From positions 112,418 to 176,417 of the forward strand of contig DATCKU010000027.1 in NCBI GenBank assembly GCA_036564245.1: a stretch of DNA of 64,000 nt. The letters are read 5' to 3'. The notes under the pieces are model-generated. The model saw nothing but the letters and a program-made list of their open reading frames with translations. It made no database searches and had not been told where the DNA came from. The translations under genes and the position numbers were made by a program. Numbering within the stretch: the first letter of the stretch is position 1; each line of letters begins with the position of its first letter. The stretch comes from Thermasporomyces sp036564245. GTDB taxonomy: Bacteria; Actinomycetota; Actinomycetes; Propionibacteriales; Actinopolymorphaceae. This document shows positions 54,162 to 62,854 of this stretch, piece after piece.

Positions 54162-55154
54162 GTGCTGGAGCTACGTGGCGTCACAAAAAGGTATGGGGAC
54201 CGAGTCGCCGTCGACGACTTAAGCCTTACGGTCTCGCCCGGCAAGATGGTCGGCTTTGTCGGCACGAATGGTGCCGGCAAGACCACCACGATGCGGATCA
54301 TCATGGGGGTTCTGCAACAGGATGTCGGCCAGGTCCTGTGGCGCGGTGCGCCGGCCGACGCTGACGCTCGGCGCACCTTCGGCTACATGCCCGAGGAGCG
54401 CGGCCTCTATCCCAAGATGCGGATCCGTGATCAACTGATCTACCTCGCCAAGCTACGTGGAACAGACCCGGCGCGCGCCACGAAAGCGGCGGATCAGCTC
54501 TTAGCTGAATTCGGCCTGGCCGAGCGGGCGGGCGATCGGGTCGAGCAACTCTCGCTCGGAAACCAGCAACGGGTCCAGCTGGCCGCAGCCTTGGTCCACG
54601 ATCCGGAGTTCTTGATCTTGGATGAGCCGTTCTCCGGACTCGATCCGGTGGGGGTCGATGCGTTGGCCGACAGCCTGCACACCCGCGTGAGCAAGGGAGT
54701 CGGCGTCCTCTTCTCCAGCCACCAGCTGGAGCTCGTCGAACGCCTGTGTGACGAGGTGGTGATCATCCAGGCCGGCAAGATCGTTGCCGCCGGACCGGTC
54801 GCCGAGCTCCGGGAGAAGCACCAGAAACGACAGTTTCGGCTTGTCGTCGGTGCTCCCGCCGGCTGGAGCGCCGCCGTCACAGCCGGACGCACGATCTTCG
54901 AGGCCTCGGCAGGAGATGGCCTCACAGAAACCCTGGTGGAGCTCGCGGACGGAGCCGACAGTCAGGTGCTGCTCGATGCCGCCCGAGCCCGCGGACCGGT
55001 TCTGGAGTTCAGGCGACTGACCCCGACGCTCGCCGAGCTCTTCCGGGAGGCGGTCACCGACACAGATGACACCCCGTCGAGTCCCACCCGGACCAGCACG
55101 AGCTGGGCCGACTTCTCGCGCAACGCCGCCCAGACCCCGGAGGTTTCTGCATGA
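54162..55154 (+). CDS. ABC transporter ATP-binding protein (NatA-like)
   Basis: 330 residues. Walker A is GFVGTNGAGKTTTMRIIMGV, the Q loop PKMRIRDQLIYLAKL, the signature QLSLGNQQRVQLAAAL (a variant of LSGGQ), Walker B PEFLILDEPFSGLDPVG and the H loop GVLFSSHQLELVERLCDEV. The C-terminal region (about 220-330) is the DrrA/NatA-type tail. Two TTA leucine codons (54219 and 54501) occur, which is rare in this GC-rich DNA. Start GTG. It partners the next gene, a six-helix permease, with an ATGA overlap. Substrate unknown: sodium, drug or antibiotic export are all possible for this family. Confidence 0.9.
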   Translation: MLELRGVTKRYGDRVAVDDLSLTVSPGKMVGFVGTNGAGKTTTMRIIMGVLQQDVGQVLWRGAPADADARRTFGYMPEERGLYPKMRIRDQLIYLAKLRGTDPARATKAADQLLAEFGLAERAGDRVEQLSLGNQQRVQLAAALVHDPEFLILDEPFSGLDPVGVDALADSLHTRVSKGVGVLFSSHQLELVERLCDEVVIIQAGKIVAAGPVAELREKHQKRQFRLVVGAPAGWSAAVTAGRTIFEASAGDGLTETLVELADGADSQVLLDAARARGPVLEFRRLTPTLAELFREAVTDTDDTPSSPTRTSTSWADFSRNAAQTPEVSA

Positions 55155-56344
55155 GCGCTCCCTTGTCCACCTGGCAGGCCGTCCGCACCGTAGCGGGCCG
55201 CGAGCTCCGGGAGCGGCTGCGCGATCGGTCGTTCTGGATGTCGACTCTGATCACCTTCTTGATCCTCGGTGCCGTGCTCTTCATGCCACGGGTCTTCGGC
55301 GACAACGGACGATTCAGCGTCGCCTTCGCAGGACCGAACGCCGACGCCGTAGCCTCCACCGCTGAGGCTCAGGCCAAGCATCTGAACCTCACGATCGAGC
55401 GCGCGGACTACTCGACCGAGGAGGCGGCGCGTGACGCGCTGAAAGCCGGTGAGCTCGACGCGTACGTCACCGACAACGCAATCGTGGTGCGTGACGAGCT
55501 CGACGATCAGCTGGGTCTCGTCCTCAACAACGCACACCGCGAGGTCGCTTCGGCCGAGCAGCTCCGGCAGGCTGGTCTGGATCCCGAGGCCGTTCGCGCC
55601 GCCCAGACCGTGGCACCACTCCAGGTCGACGCTCTGGACCCACCCGACCCGGCGGCCGAGCAGCGCGGTCAGATCGCGTTCATCGGGAGCATCATCCTCT
55701 ACGGCCAGATCGTCGGCTACTGCATGTGGGTGGCGTTCGGCATCGTCGAGGAGAAGTCCAGCCGGGTCGTCGAGCTCATCCTGTCCGCGATCCCGACCAG
55801 GCCGCTGTTGGCCGGCAAGATCCTCGGGATCGGTCTGCTCGGACTCCTCCAGCTGATCGCGATCGGGGCCTTCGGGCTCGCACTAGGTCACCTGTCGAAC
55901 ATGGTGACGGTGACCGCCGACCTGCTCGTGCCGATCGGATACGTCCTCGCGTGGTTCGTCCTGGGCTACACCTTCTACAGCTCGGTCTTCGCCGCCAGCG
56001 CGGCGCGCGTCTCCCGGCAAGAGGAGCTGCAGAACGTCATCGGTCCGGCGAGCACGGTGCTGATGCTGTCGATCTTCGGTTCGGTCTACGTCAACCTCAA
56101 CCCCGACACGCTCGCAGCCCGACTGCTCGGCACGATTCCGCCGTTCTCGGCGTTGTGTGCGCCGGTACGCATGGCACGCGAGGCAGCTCCCTGGTGGGAG
56201 ACGTCCTTGGCACTGTGTCTCATGCTGGCTGCCATCGCCGTGCTTGTCGTGGTCGGTGCCCGGATCTACGAGGGAGCAATTCTTCGGATGGGGGCCAAGA
56301 CCAGCCTGAAAGAGGCGTGGTTCGGGGCGAGAACCTCGGCCTGA
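55151..56344 (+). CDS. ABC-2 type transporter permease (NatB-like)
   Basis: 397 residues. One helix near residue 35 (STLITFLILGAVLFMPRVFG), a large extracellular domain of about 150 residues, then five to six helices including IAFIGSIILYGQIVGYCMWV, RPLLAGKILGIGLLGLLQLI and ALCLMLAAIAVLVVVGARIY. The EEKSSRVVELILSAIPTRPL segment is the ABC-2/NatB signature loop. It forms an exporter with the preceding ATPase. The gene starts at an ATG overlapping the ATPase stop. A hairpin ends the two-gene unit. Confidence 0.9.
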   Translation: MSAPLSTWQAVRTVAGRELRERLRDRSFWMSTLITFLILGAVLFMPRVFGDNGRFSVAFAGPNADAVASTAEAQAKHLNLTIERADYSTEEAARDALKAGELDAYVTDNAIVVRDELDDQLGLVLNNAHREVASAEQLRQAGLDPEAVRAAQTVAPLQVDALDPPDPAAEQRGQIAFIGSIILYGQIVGYCMWVAFGIVEEKSSRVVELILSAIPTRPLLAGKILGIGLLGLLQLIAIGAFGLALGHLSNMVTVTADLLVPIGYVLAWFVLGYTFYSSVFAASAARVSRQEELQNVIGPASTVLMLSIFGSVYVNLNPDTLAARLLGTIPPFSALCAPVRMAREAAPWWETSLALCLMLAAIAVLVVVGARIYEGAILRMGAKTSLKEAWFGARTSA

Positions 56345-56350
56345 CATGAA

Positions 56351-56409
56351 TCAACGGTGGGCGAATTCGGCCGCCACGCCTTTGGGACGGTCCGAATTCC
56401 CACCGTTGA
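56351..56409. terminator. Strong bidirectional terminator hairpin
   Basis: TCAACGGTGGG-CG-AATTCGG (56351-56370) pairs with CCGAATT-CCCACCGTTGA (56392-56409), 18 base pairs with a two-base bulge. It stands between the convergent ABC exporter and the substrate-binding protein genes. Confidence 0.8.
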
Positions 56410-56431
56410 CCCAGCTAGTAGAGCTATCCGC

Positions 56432-58252
56432 TCAGGCCGGCAGAAGCTTGCCGGTGAGCAGAAGCAGCACGACGAAGTTGTCGGCGTACGGCGAGTTCCG
56501 AAGGATCGGGTCGTCGTCAGCAGGGAACTGCTTGACTCGTTCGCCTTCAAGGGCGGCGTTGTTCCCGTACCGCTCGAAGAGCGGGATGATCGGGAGTAGC
56601 TCGTTGAAGGCGATCGCCGCCGTCGCGACGTTCTTCTTCTGCGCCGCTTCGTCGAGTCCCTGCCCGGCCTCGGTCACGACCTTCTCCAGGTCGACGCGTC
56701 CGAACGCCTCGGTGTTCTGGACAAGCTCGAACGCGCTTCCCCTACCGCCTTGGTTCTTCGCGATCGGGATGTTGTGCGTGAACAAGTCGGCCACGAACGC
56801 GAAGTGCGGGTGCGGGTGGGACGAGCTTCCCCAACCCTGGATCGCGAACTCGAAGTTTCCTTTGTCGACGTCGATCGGTTCCTGGGTGTGGGTGACTCCC
56901 CGGCCCTTGGTCTGGATGCCGAACTCGGTGAGCTGCTTCGCAAGCTCCGAAGCGGCGGCTGACCAGTCGGCGAACTCCGCCGGGAAGATCAGCTCGTAGC
57001 TCGCCTGCTTACCCGACGGCGTGACCCAGTTGTTCCCCTGCTTCTTCCACCCCGCCTGGGTGAGCAACGACGCCGCCTTGTCCCGGTCGAACTCGTACGG
57101 GTTGAGCCGATCCTGCTCCTCCTGGCTCAGCCACTCCGGAACCTGGATGTCGGAGAAGCCAGCCATGAACTTGACACCCTTACCCGAGTCACCGAGTGCT
57201 GCGGCGCCGTTCTGATCCCGGTTGATCGCATGCGCGAGTGCGCGTCGAGCATTGGGATCCTTGAACTCCGGAAGCTTGTCGAGGTTGATGAAAAGCGCGG
57301 GACCGGAGTAGACCGGCGGCCGCAGAACACGGATCCCCTTGTTCTCGAACTCGCGCTCGGTCGCGACCGGGAATCCGTGCGTCGCGTAGTCGACCCGCTT
57401 GTTCAAGACCAACGGCGTGATGGTCGGCGTCTCGCCGTTGAACAACGTGACGGTGTCGAACTTCACCTGGTCAGCAAGGTAACCCTTGTCATTCTTGACC
57501 AGGGTGAGCTGTGCGTTCGTGATGCTGCGGTAGTCGAACGTGAACGGCCCGCTGACGATGAGTTCCTTCGGGCGCAGCTTCTGCAGGTCCTGGTTGAGCT
57601 TTTCTCCCTCTTCGCTGTCGAGGTCTTTGCCGCTGTTGAACAGGTCCTGCGCTCGCTGGGCGAACTCACCGTACGTCGCGGAGGAGAAGATCCCCTGCCG
57701 CAGCACGTATCGTTCCACAACCGTCGACGGGTTGTTCATCTGGAAGACGACGGTGTTTCCGTCAGCCTCGATACCGGAGAGGTAGTTCCACACCACGTTC
57801 CGCATGATGCGCAGGCACCAGAACGTGGTAAGGACGTCTTCCACCGTGATCGGCTTGCCGTCGCTCCACGTCAACCCGGAACGAAGTGTGTAGGAGAACG
57901 TCTGCGCTTCCTCGTCGGTTTCGTACGACTCGGCAAGGAGGAGTTCCCACTCCTTGGCGTCCCAGTAGTACATTCCGCCCGGCAGGATGAGCAGGTCCTG
58001 ATACGCGCCGCCGCCAAGGATCGAGTCGGTGACACCGCTCATCAGGTTGAAGTGTCCCTTGGGCGGGACTTGATAAGGCCACGCACCAGCGAACTCCGCT
58101 GGTCCTCCACCGCCGCCGCCGGACCCAGTCCCGTCCTCTCGCTCGCCTCCGCACGCGGCGAGAGTGGCCGCCCCCGCAGCACTCAGCCCAAGAATCTCGA
58201 GCACTCGACGGCGCGAGAGCTCCCGTGCTGCCAGACTTGGCATGTCGTTCAT
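56432..58252 (-). CDS. ABC transporter substrate-binding lipoprotein (SBP family 5)
   Basis: 606 residues. A Tat-type signal with SRRRVLEILGLSAAGAATLA and the lipobox LAACGG shows a lipid-anchored, folded export. The family 5 fold is seen in TFSYTLRSGLTWSDGKPITV and EDVLTTFWCLRIMRN, and RRALAHAINRD for the hinge domain. Such proteins bind oligopeptides, or oligosaccharides in some actinobacteria; the ligand is not clear here. It ends the operon that starts with two permeases and two ATPases, after a 60-residue membrane protein. Expression is probably linked. Confidence 0.9.
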   Translation of the reverse strand: MNDMPSLAARELSRRRVLEILGLSAAGAATLAACGGEREDGTGSGGGGGGPAEFAGAWPYQVPPKGHFNLMSGVTDSILGGGAYQDLLILPGGMYYWDAKEWELLLAESYETDEEAQTFSYTLRSGLTWSDGKPITVEDVLTTFWCLRIMRNVVWNYLSGIEADGNTVVFQMNNPSTVVERYVLRQGIFSSATYGEFAQRAQDLFNSGKDLDSEEGEKLNQDLQKLRPKELIVSGPFTFDYRSITNAQLTLVKNDKGYLADQVKFDTVTLFNGETPTITPLVLNKRVDYATHGFPVATEREFENKGIRVLRPPVYSGPALFINLDKLPEFKDPNARRALAHAINRDQNGAAALGDSGKGVKFMAGFSDIQVPEWLSQEEQDRLNPYEFDRDKAASLLTQAGWKKQGNNWVTPSGKQASYELIFPAEFADWSAAASELAKQLTEFGIQTKGRGVTHTQEPIDVDKGNFEFAIQGWGSSSHPHPHFAFVADLFTHNIPIAKNQGGRGSAFELVQNTEAFGRVDLEKVVTEAGQGLDEAAQKKNVATAAIAFNELLPIIPLFERYGNNAALEGERVKQFPADDDPILRNSPYADNFVVLLLLTGKLLPA

Positions 58253-58316
58253 ACCTTCCTCCCACTCAGGGTTCGCTCCGCATGGTCCATGCGGAACGCC
58301 ATGGGCCAGCCAGAGA

Positions 58317-58499
58317 CTACCGTTTCATGCGTACAACTACGGCGATCACGGTCGCGAACACGATGCCGACCGCGAACATGAACGCCGTGATCACAAACTC
58401 TGCGGATCCGGGTCGGACGACGAACAACAGCATCCCCGACAGCACGACGATGAACGTCGCCCACCGGAACGCCGCCTGTCCGACGCTCGGTCCGATCAT
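58317..58499 (-). CDS. Two-helix small membrane protein inside the ABC importer operon
   Basis: 60 residues with two membrane helices (FRWATFIVVLSGMLLFVVRP and EFVITAFMFAVGIVFATVIAV) and a short positively charged tail RMKR. The start ATG overlaps the stop of the preceding ATPase gene (ATGA), and the binding-protein gene follows after 64 bases, so it is clearly part of the operon. No known family comes to mind. It may help to assemble the importer or regulate it; that is inference from position. It is too short for a conserved domain. Confidence 0.72.
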   Translation of the reverse strand: MIGPSVGQAAFRWATFIVVLSGMLLFVVRPGSAEFVITAFMFAVGIVFATVIAVVVRMKR

Positions 58500-59362
58500 G
58501 ACGTGTCTCCCCCGATCTGCGCGGCTTGACGCGCAGCGATCCTCGCGGCGCGCTTGCGTCTTGCCAGGTCCGGATCTGGCTCAGGAATCGCCTCCAAGAG
58601 CGCCTGCGTGTAGGAATCGCGCGGATTGGCGATGACGTCGAGCGTAGGGCCGAACTCGACGATCCGACCCACGTGCATCACTGCCATGTCACCGTCACTG
58701 CCGAAGTGCTTGGCCATCGCGAGGTCGTGGGTGATGAAGAGAAAGCCGACGCCAAGCTCCGTGCGCAGCTTGGTGAGCATGTTCAGCAGGCCGATACGAA
58801 TGGAGACGTCGAGCATCGATGTGGCCTCATCGGCGATGATCAGCCGAGGGCCCAGCGTGAGCGCACGAGCGACCGCGACGCGTTGGCGCTGACCGCCAGA
58901 CATCTGGTGCGGGAACTTCGGCAGGAACGTCTCCACTGGAGTCAGGCCTACCTGAGCCAGCAGCTCACAGACCCGTGCCCGCGCCTCGGCCCTCGTCTTG
59001 ACCAGCCGATGTCGCCACAACGGCGCCGACAGTGTGGTCATGACGTCCTGGATCGGGTTCAGTGAGGCGTACGGGTCCTGGTGTACGTACTGCACCGCCC
59101 GGCGGAACTTCTTGAAGCGGCGCTTGTGATCCTTGCCCCGCGCGTAGATGTCCTCGCCTTCGAAACGCACCGCTCCCTGCGTGGGGCTCAACAGCCCAGA
59201 GGCGATCTTCGCGGTCGTGCTCTTCCCGGACCCACTCTGCCCGACAAGACACAACACCGAGCCTTCGGAAAGGGTGAGCGACACGTTGTCGACCGCGCGC
59301 ACCTCGCCACGGCGAGTCTTGAACACCTGTGTGATGGAGTCGAGCTGCAACAGTTCAGCCAT
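58496..59362 (-). CDS. Peptide-type ABC importer ATPase (OppF/DppF-like)
   Basis: 288 residues. Walker A is CLVGQSGSGKSTTAKIASGL, signature HQMSGGQRQRVAVARAL, Walker B GPRLIIADEATSMLDVSIR, H loop FLFITHDLAMAKHFG. The C-terminal oligopeptide-transporter extension holds PRDSYTQALLEAIPEPDPDL with the PYT-like motif for the ATPase tail. The ATG MAELLQLDSITQVF is the better start than an upstream frame overlapping the other ATPase. It is the second ATPase of the importer and overlaps the small membrane protein. Cofactor-binding cysteines of the tail cluster are not visible. Confidence 0.92.
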   Translation of the reverse strand: MAELLQLDSITQVFKTRRGEVRAVDNVSLTLSEGSVLCLVGQSGSGKSTTAKIASGLLSPTQGAVRFEGEDIYARGKDHKRRFKKFRRAVQYVHQDPYASLNPIQDVMTTLSAPLWRHRLVKTRAEARARVCELLAQVGLTPVETFLPKFPHQMSGGQRQRVAVARALTLGPRLIIADEATSMLDVSIRIGLLNMLTKLRTELGVGFLFITHDLAMAKHFGSDGDMAVMHVGRIVEFGPTLDVIANPRDSYTQALLEAIPEPDPDLARRKRAARIAARQAAQIGGDTS

Positions 59363-60278
59363 CGCTCTCACTCCCCGCTGGGCCCGACAGCACCGACGAC
59401 TTCTCCGCCACCGTCGGCACCGCATTGATCAAACTCTTGGTGTAAGGGTGCTGCGGACGGTAGAAGATGTCGCGCACGTCGCCCATCTCGACAATCTCGC
59501 CGTCGTACATCGTGGCCACCCTGGTGGCGAGCTCGGCCGCAACCGCGAGATCGTGCGACACGAAGATCATCGCGAAGTCCAGTCGTTCGTGCAGGTCGTG
59601 GATCAGGTCGACGATCGCTCGCTGGGTCAGGATGTCAAGCGCCGTGGTGGGCTCGTCCAGGATCAGAACCTGCGGGTTGAGCAGCATGCTCATGGCGATC
59701 AGGACGCGCTGTCGCATGCCACCCGACAGCTCGTGGGGGTACGACTTCAGTACGCGTGCTGGGTCGAGCTCGACGTCCTCGAGTACCTGCGCGCTTCGCT
59801 CGTACGCCTGCCGCTTCGAGACCGACCTGTCATGCGCACGGATCGTCTCATACATCTGCTCCCAGATCCGCAACACCGGATTGAAGGAGTTCATCGCTCC
59901 CTGGAAGACCATGGAGCATTCACTCCACCGGAACCGACGCAGCTCGTCCGGGTTCATCCGCAGCACGTCCACCGTCGTCCCGTCGCGTCGCCGATAGAGC
60001 ACCTCGCCGGCGGGAATGGATCCGAGCTTCGGAAGGAGACGAAGGATCGCCAAGCCGAGCGTGGTCTTTCCGCAGCCACTCTCGCCGATGAGCGCAATGC
60101 TCTCACCGGGATACAGGTCGAAGCTCACGTCACGTACGGCACGGTGCGCCGGGTCGTTCGGCCTCTGACCTGTCTTGTACTCCACGGAAAGGTTCCGGAC
60201 CGACAGGATGGCCCCGCCGCCGGGCTCCTGCGACTCCGGCCCGGCGCTCGCCGCGTTCTGCGACATCTCCGGCTCCAC
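59355..60278 (-). CDS. Peptide-type ABC importer ATPase (OppD/DppD-like)
   Basis: 307 residues. Walker A ALIGESGCGKTTLGLAILRL, signature HELSGGMRQRVLIAMSML, Walker B NPQVLILDEPTTALDILTQ and H loop FVSHDLAVAAELATRVAT. The C-terminal tail RPQHPYTKSLINAVPTV has the oligopeptide-ATPase motif with PYT. A GTG preceded by AAGGAG at nine bases was chosen; an ATG four codons later is possible. It overlaps the second ATPase gene by eight bases. The two ATPases form a heterodimer for the permeases encoded upstream. Confidence 0.92.
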   Translation of the reverse strand: MEPEMSQNAASAGPESQEPGGGAILSVRNLSVEYKTGQRPNDPAHRAVRDVSFDLYPGESIALIGESGCGKTTLGLAILRLLPKLGSIPAGEVLYRRRDGTTVDVLRMNPDELRRFRWSECSMVFQGAMNSFNPVLRIWEQMYETIRAHDRSVSKRQAYERSAQVLEDVELDPARVLKSYPHELSGGMRQRVLIAMSMLLNPQVLILDEPTTALDILTQRAIVDLIHDLHERLDFAMIFVSHDLAVAAELATRVATMYDGEIVEMGDVRDIFYRPQHPYTKSLINAVPTVAEKSSVLSGPAGSESDG

Positions 60279-60300
60279 TTTCGGTGTCTCCTTACGATCC

Positions 60301-61218
60301 CTAGTTGTGCCGCAGGCGTGGGTTGAGGATCTCCTCGAAGGACCGCGACATCGTGACGAGCGCCAGTTGCAGGATGCAGATGGCGAGCACCGGACCCATG
60401 ATCCAGAAGAAGCTGGATTGGTAGAAGATCGCTCCCCTGGTCCAGGCAAAATTGATCATGATTCCCCAGTTGTCGCCTTCCATGGGCGCGAGTCCCAGCA
60501 GGTAGAGCCCGGCCAGGTTGTAGATGGCGTTCGTCATGCCGATGACGAAGTTCATCAAGATGAAGCTCGCCATGTTCGGCAGGATCTCGCGGATGACGAT
60601 GCGGGTCGTGCCGAGGTCGAGCAGTCTTGCCGCCTCGACGTACTCGCGCTCCTTCAACGAGAACACCTGAGCGCGAACCGCACGTAACAGGCCCGGCCAC
60701 CCCAGGACACCGAGGATGACCGCCAGTGCCCAGGAGCTGCCCACCCGGTAGAAGGCCGCAAGCACTGCGAGCAGGATGATGCCGGGAACGGTGAGCACGA
60801 TGTCGGTCACCGTCACGATCAACGAGTCCACCCGCCCTCCGAGATACGCGGCGAGTGCACCGAACACCACGGCGATCACGGTCGAGATGAGGGCGGCCAT
60901 GAAACCGACGAAGAGGACCGGCCGGCCTCCGTTGATGACCTGCATCAACACGTCACGGCCCTCGTTGTCGAAACCCAAGGGATGAGCAAGGCTCGGTGGT
61001 GCGAACTGCTTCGACACGTCGGTCGGCACGTTGTCGGGCGTGAAGAACGGTCCGATGAGACACACCAGCACGATGAAGAGCAGGACCAGGAACCCGACAA
61101 AGCCGGTGCGACTGCGCATCAGGGCCCGCAGCACCGTGCGGAACACTCCGACGCGGGGTTCGTCGGGCGGAGGTGGCGCCTTGAATTCCGTCGCGCTCGG
61201 ATCGAGGATCTGGGTCAC
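60301..61218 (-). CDS. Peptide-type ABC importer permease (OppC/DppC-like)
   Basis: 305 residues with six membrane helices after a proline-rich N-terminus (FKAPPPPDEPRVGVFRTVLR). PPSLAHPLGFDNEGRDVLMQ is the OppC_N motif and REYVEAARLLDLGTTRIVIR is the EAA loop that contacts the ATPase. Start is GTG and it overlaps the first permease by four bases. Together with the other permease it makes the channel for the binding-protein cargo. Confidence 0.92.
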   Translation of the reverse strand: MTQILDPSATEFKAPPPPDEPRVGVFRTVLRALMRSRTGFVGFLVLLFIVLVCLIGPFFTPDNVPTDVSKQFAPPSLAHPLGFDNEGRDVLMQVINGGRPVLFVGFMAALISTVIAVVFGALAAYLGGRVDSLIVTVTDIVLTVPGIILLAVLAAFYRVGSSWALAVILGVLGWPGLLRAVRAQVFSLKEREYVEAARLLDLGTTRIVIREILPNMASFILMNFVIGMTNAIYNLAGLYLLGLAPMEGDNWGIMINFAWTRGAIFYQSSFFWIMGPVLAICILQLALVTMSRSFEEILNPRLRHN

Positions 61219-62339
61219 GAGCGACCTCCATTACCAGTAATCCGCACCCGGGGATCGATCCGGCTGTACAGCAGGTCGGCTGCCAGGTTGGCGACGATGA
61301 CCGAGGTCGTCACGATCAGCAGAATCCCTTGCAGCACAGGGTAGTCGCGCCGGTTGACGGCCTCGAACAGCAAGAAGCCGATGCCCTGGTACTGCGTGAC
61401 CTGCTCCACCAGGATCGACCCGCCGACGACGAATCCCAGCGACAAGACGAAGCTCGTGAACAACGGCAACATCGCATTGCGGCCGACGTACTGGAACTGG
61501 ATTCGTCGGTCGGTCAGTCCACGTGCACGGGCGACCGTCACGTAGTCCTCGCCTAGCGTCTCGATCGTCGACGACTTCATCACCAGCATCCAGCCGCCGA
61601 GGGTCGTGAGGACGTAGACGAACATCGGCAACGACGCGTGATACAGCACGTCGGTGACGAACGCGATGCTGAACTCCGGCGTCACGCCCGGTGAGTAGGA
61701 CCCGCGCATCTCGCCGATGGGCAGCAACTCCAGCTGCACGCCGAAGAAGACGATGATCATCATGGCGAGCAGGAAGTTCGGGACCGAGTGCGTCACCGAA
61801 GCGAAGAACGTCATCACGTGGTCGAAGACGCTGCCCCGGCGGTACGCCATCGCCATCCCGAGCCCGATGCCGAGCAGGAAGCTGACCACCAACGCCGTGC
61901 CGACGCTGAAGAGCGTCCACGGCAGATATGCACCGATCTGCGACAGCACCGAGGAGCCCGGCGACAAGAGGGACTCACCGAAGTCCCCACGCGCCATGCC
62001 GGCGAGATAGTTGAGGTACTGCACAGGCAATGGCTCGTCTGGGTTGAACGAGAACAGCCCAGCGGCTTGGTTCGCGGCGTCCTGGTAGCTCATGCCGTAC
62101 TGCGCGATCTGCTGGTTGATGTAGACCTCGACAGGGTTGCCCGGCAGGAGCCGAAGGAGAAAGAAGGTAGCTGTCGCGACCACGTAGATCGTGAAGAACG
62201 CCTTCAAGATCCGCCCGACGACGTATCGCGTCGTCCCGCTGGCGGCGAACCGCAGCACCGCCGGTCGCTCCGAACGCTCACCAGGCGACTCGTGCTGCGC
62301 AGTCACCGGCGCGCCATGGCCACGGTCAGTCGCAGCCAC
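61215..62339 (-). CDS. Peptide-type ABC importer permease (OppB/DppB-like)
   Basis: 374 residues: a soluble N-terminal extension of about 40 residues, the first helix ILKAFFTIYVVATATFFLLR, a large loop, then five helices. GEDYVTVARARGLTDRRIQF is the EAA loop and LPGNPVEVYI the usual start of the periplasmic loop. A GTG preceded by GGGAGG with a five-base gap was chosen over another GTG six bases upstream that overlaps the ribosome site. It is the first gene of the importer operon. The unusual long N-terminus may be a trait of this actinobacterial branch. Confidence 0.9.
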   Translation of the reverse strand: MAATDRGHGAPVTAQHESPGERSERPAVLRFAASGTTRYVVGRILKAFFTIYVVATATFFLLRLLPGNPVEVYINQQIAQYGMSYQDAANQAAGLFSFNPDEPLPVQYLNYLAGMARGDFGESLLSPGSSVLSQIGAYLPWTLFSVGTALVVSFLLGIGLGMAMAYRRGSVFDHVMTFFASVTHSVPNFLLAMMIIVFFGVQLELLPIGEMRGSYSPGVTPEFSIAFVTDVLYHASLPMFVYVLTTLGGWMLVMKSSTIETLGEDYVTVARARGLTDRRIQFQYVGRNAMLPLFTSFVLSLGFVVGGSILVEQVTQYQGIGFLLFEAVNRRDYPVLQGILLIVTTSVIVANLAADLLYSRIDPRVRITGNGGRS

Positions 62340-62854
62340 CTTCACCTCCCAGCTAGGTGTGCAGGGTCAAGGCTCGGTCGAACGCCGACACACGGCGACC
62401 CGGCCGCGTCGCTCACGTTTGCCCGGAAGCTATACCGTCGACCGCCTCGGAGGGAACCACGTGAGTCAAGATGTAACCCGATTTTCTTGCGGGAAGCTGC
62501 GCACTCCGGTGCATTTCCGACCGAATTTGAGCAATCGATGTGGCGATTGTCACCAGGATGGGCCTCATTGCCCGGTTTTGGCCAGGTCGATCACGTCCCT
62601 CGCACGCCCTCGCGTTCCGCGTCGTCGCAACCCGGGACTGTTGATCCACTTGGTGCCTGCACCCTCCTCGTCCAGCTCCCGCGTCGCCTTGCACGGCATC
62701 TCCTGTCGCCAAGCTCCAGACTCGCCGAAAGGCGTCGGCGGCACCGTCGTCATCAACGACTGGGACGCCACGCGAACGAGCCTCATTGGGCGATTCAAGG
62801 CTTTGGCAGGTCGCGGTGACACTTGACCGGTCACCCTGGCTCGTGACGAGCCGT
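62340..62854. other. Promoter stretch of the ABC importer, no gene seen
   Basis: 515 bases between the importer permease and the TPR protein gene. Open frames such as 62191-62826 plus and 62565-62936 minus lack ribosome sites and family features. The importer promoter must be in the left part of this region. No repeat or strong hairpin was noticed. Confidence 0.4.
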
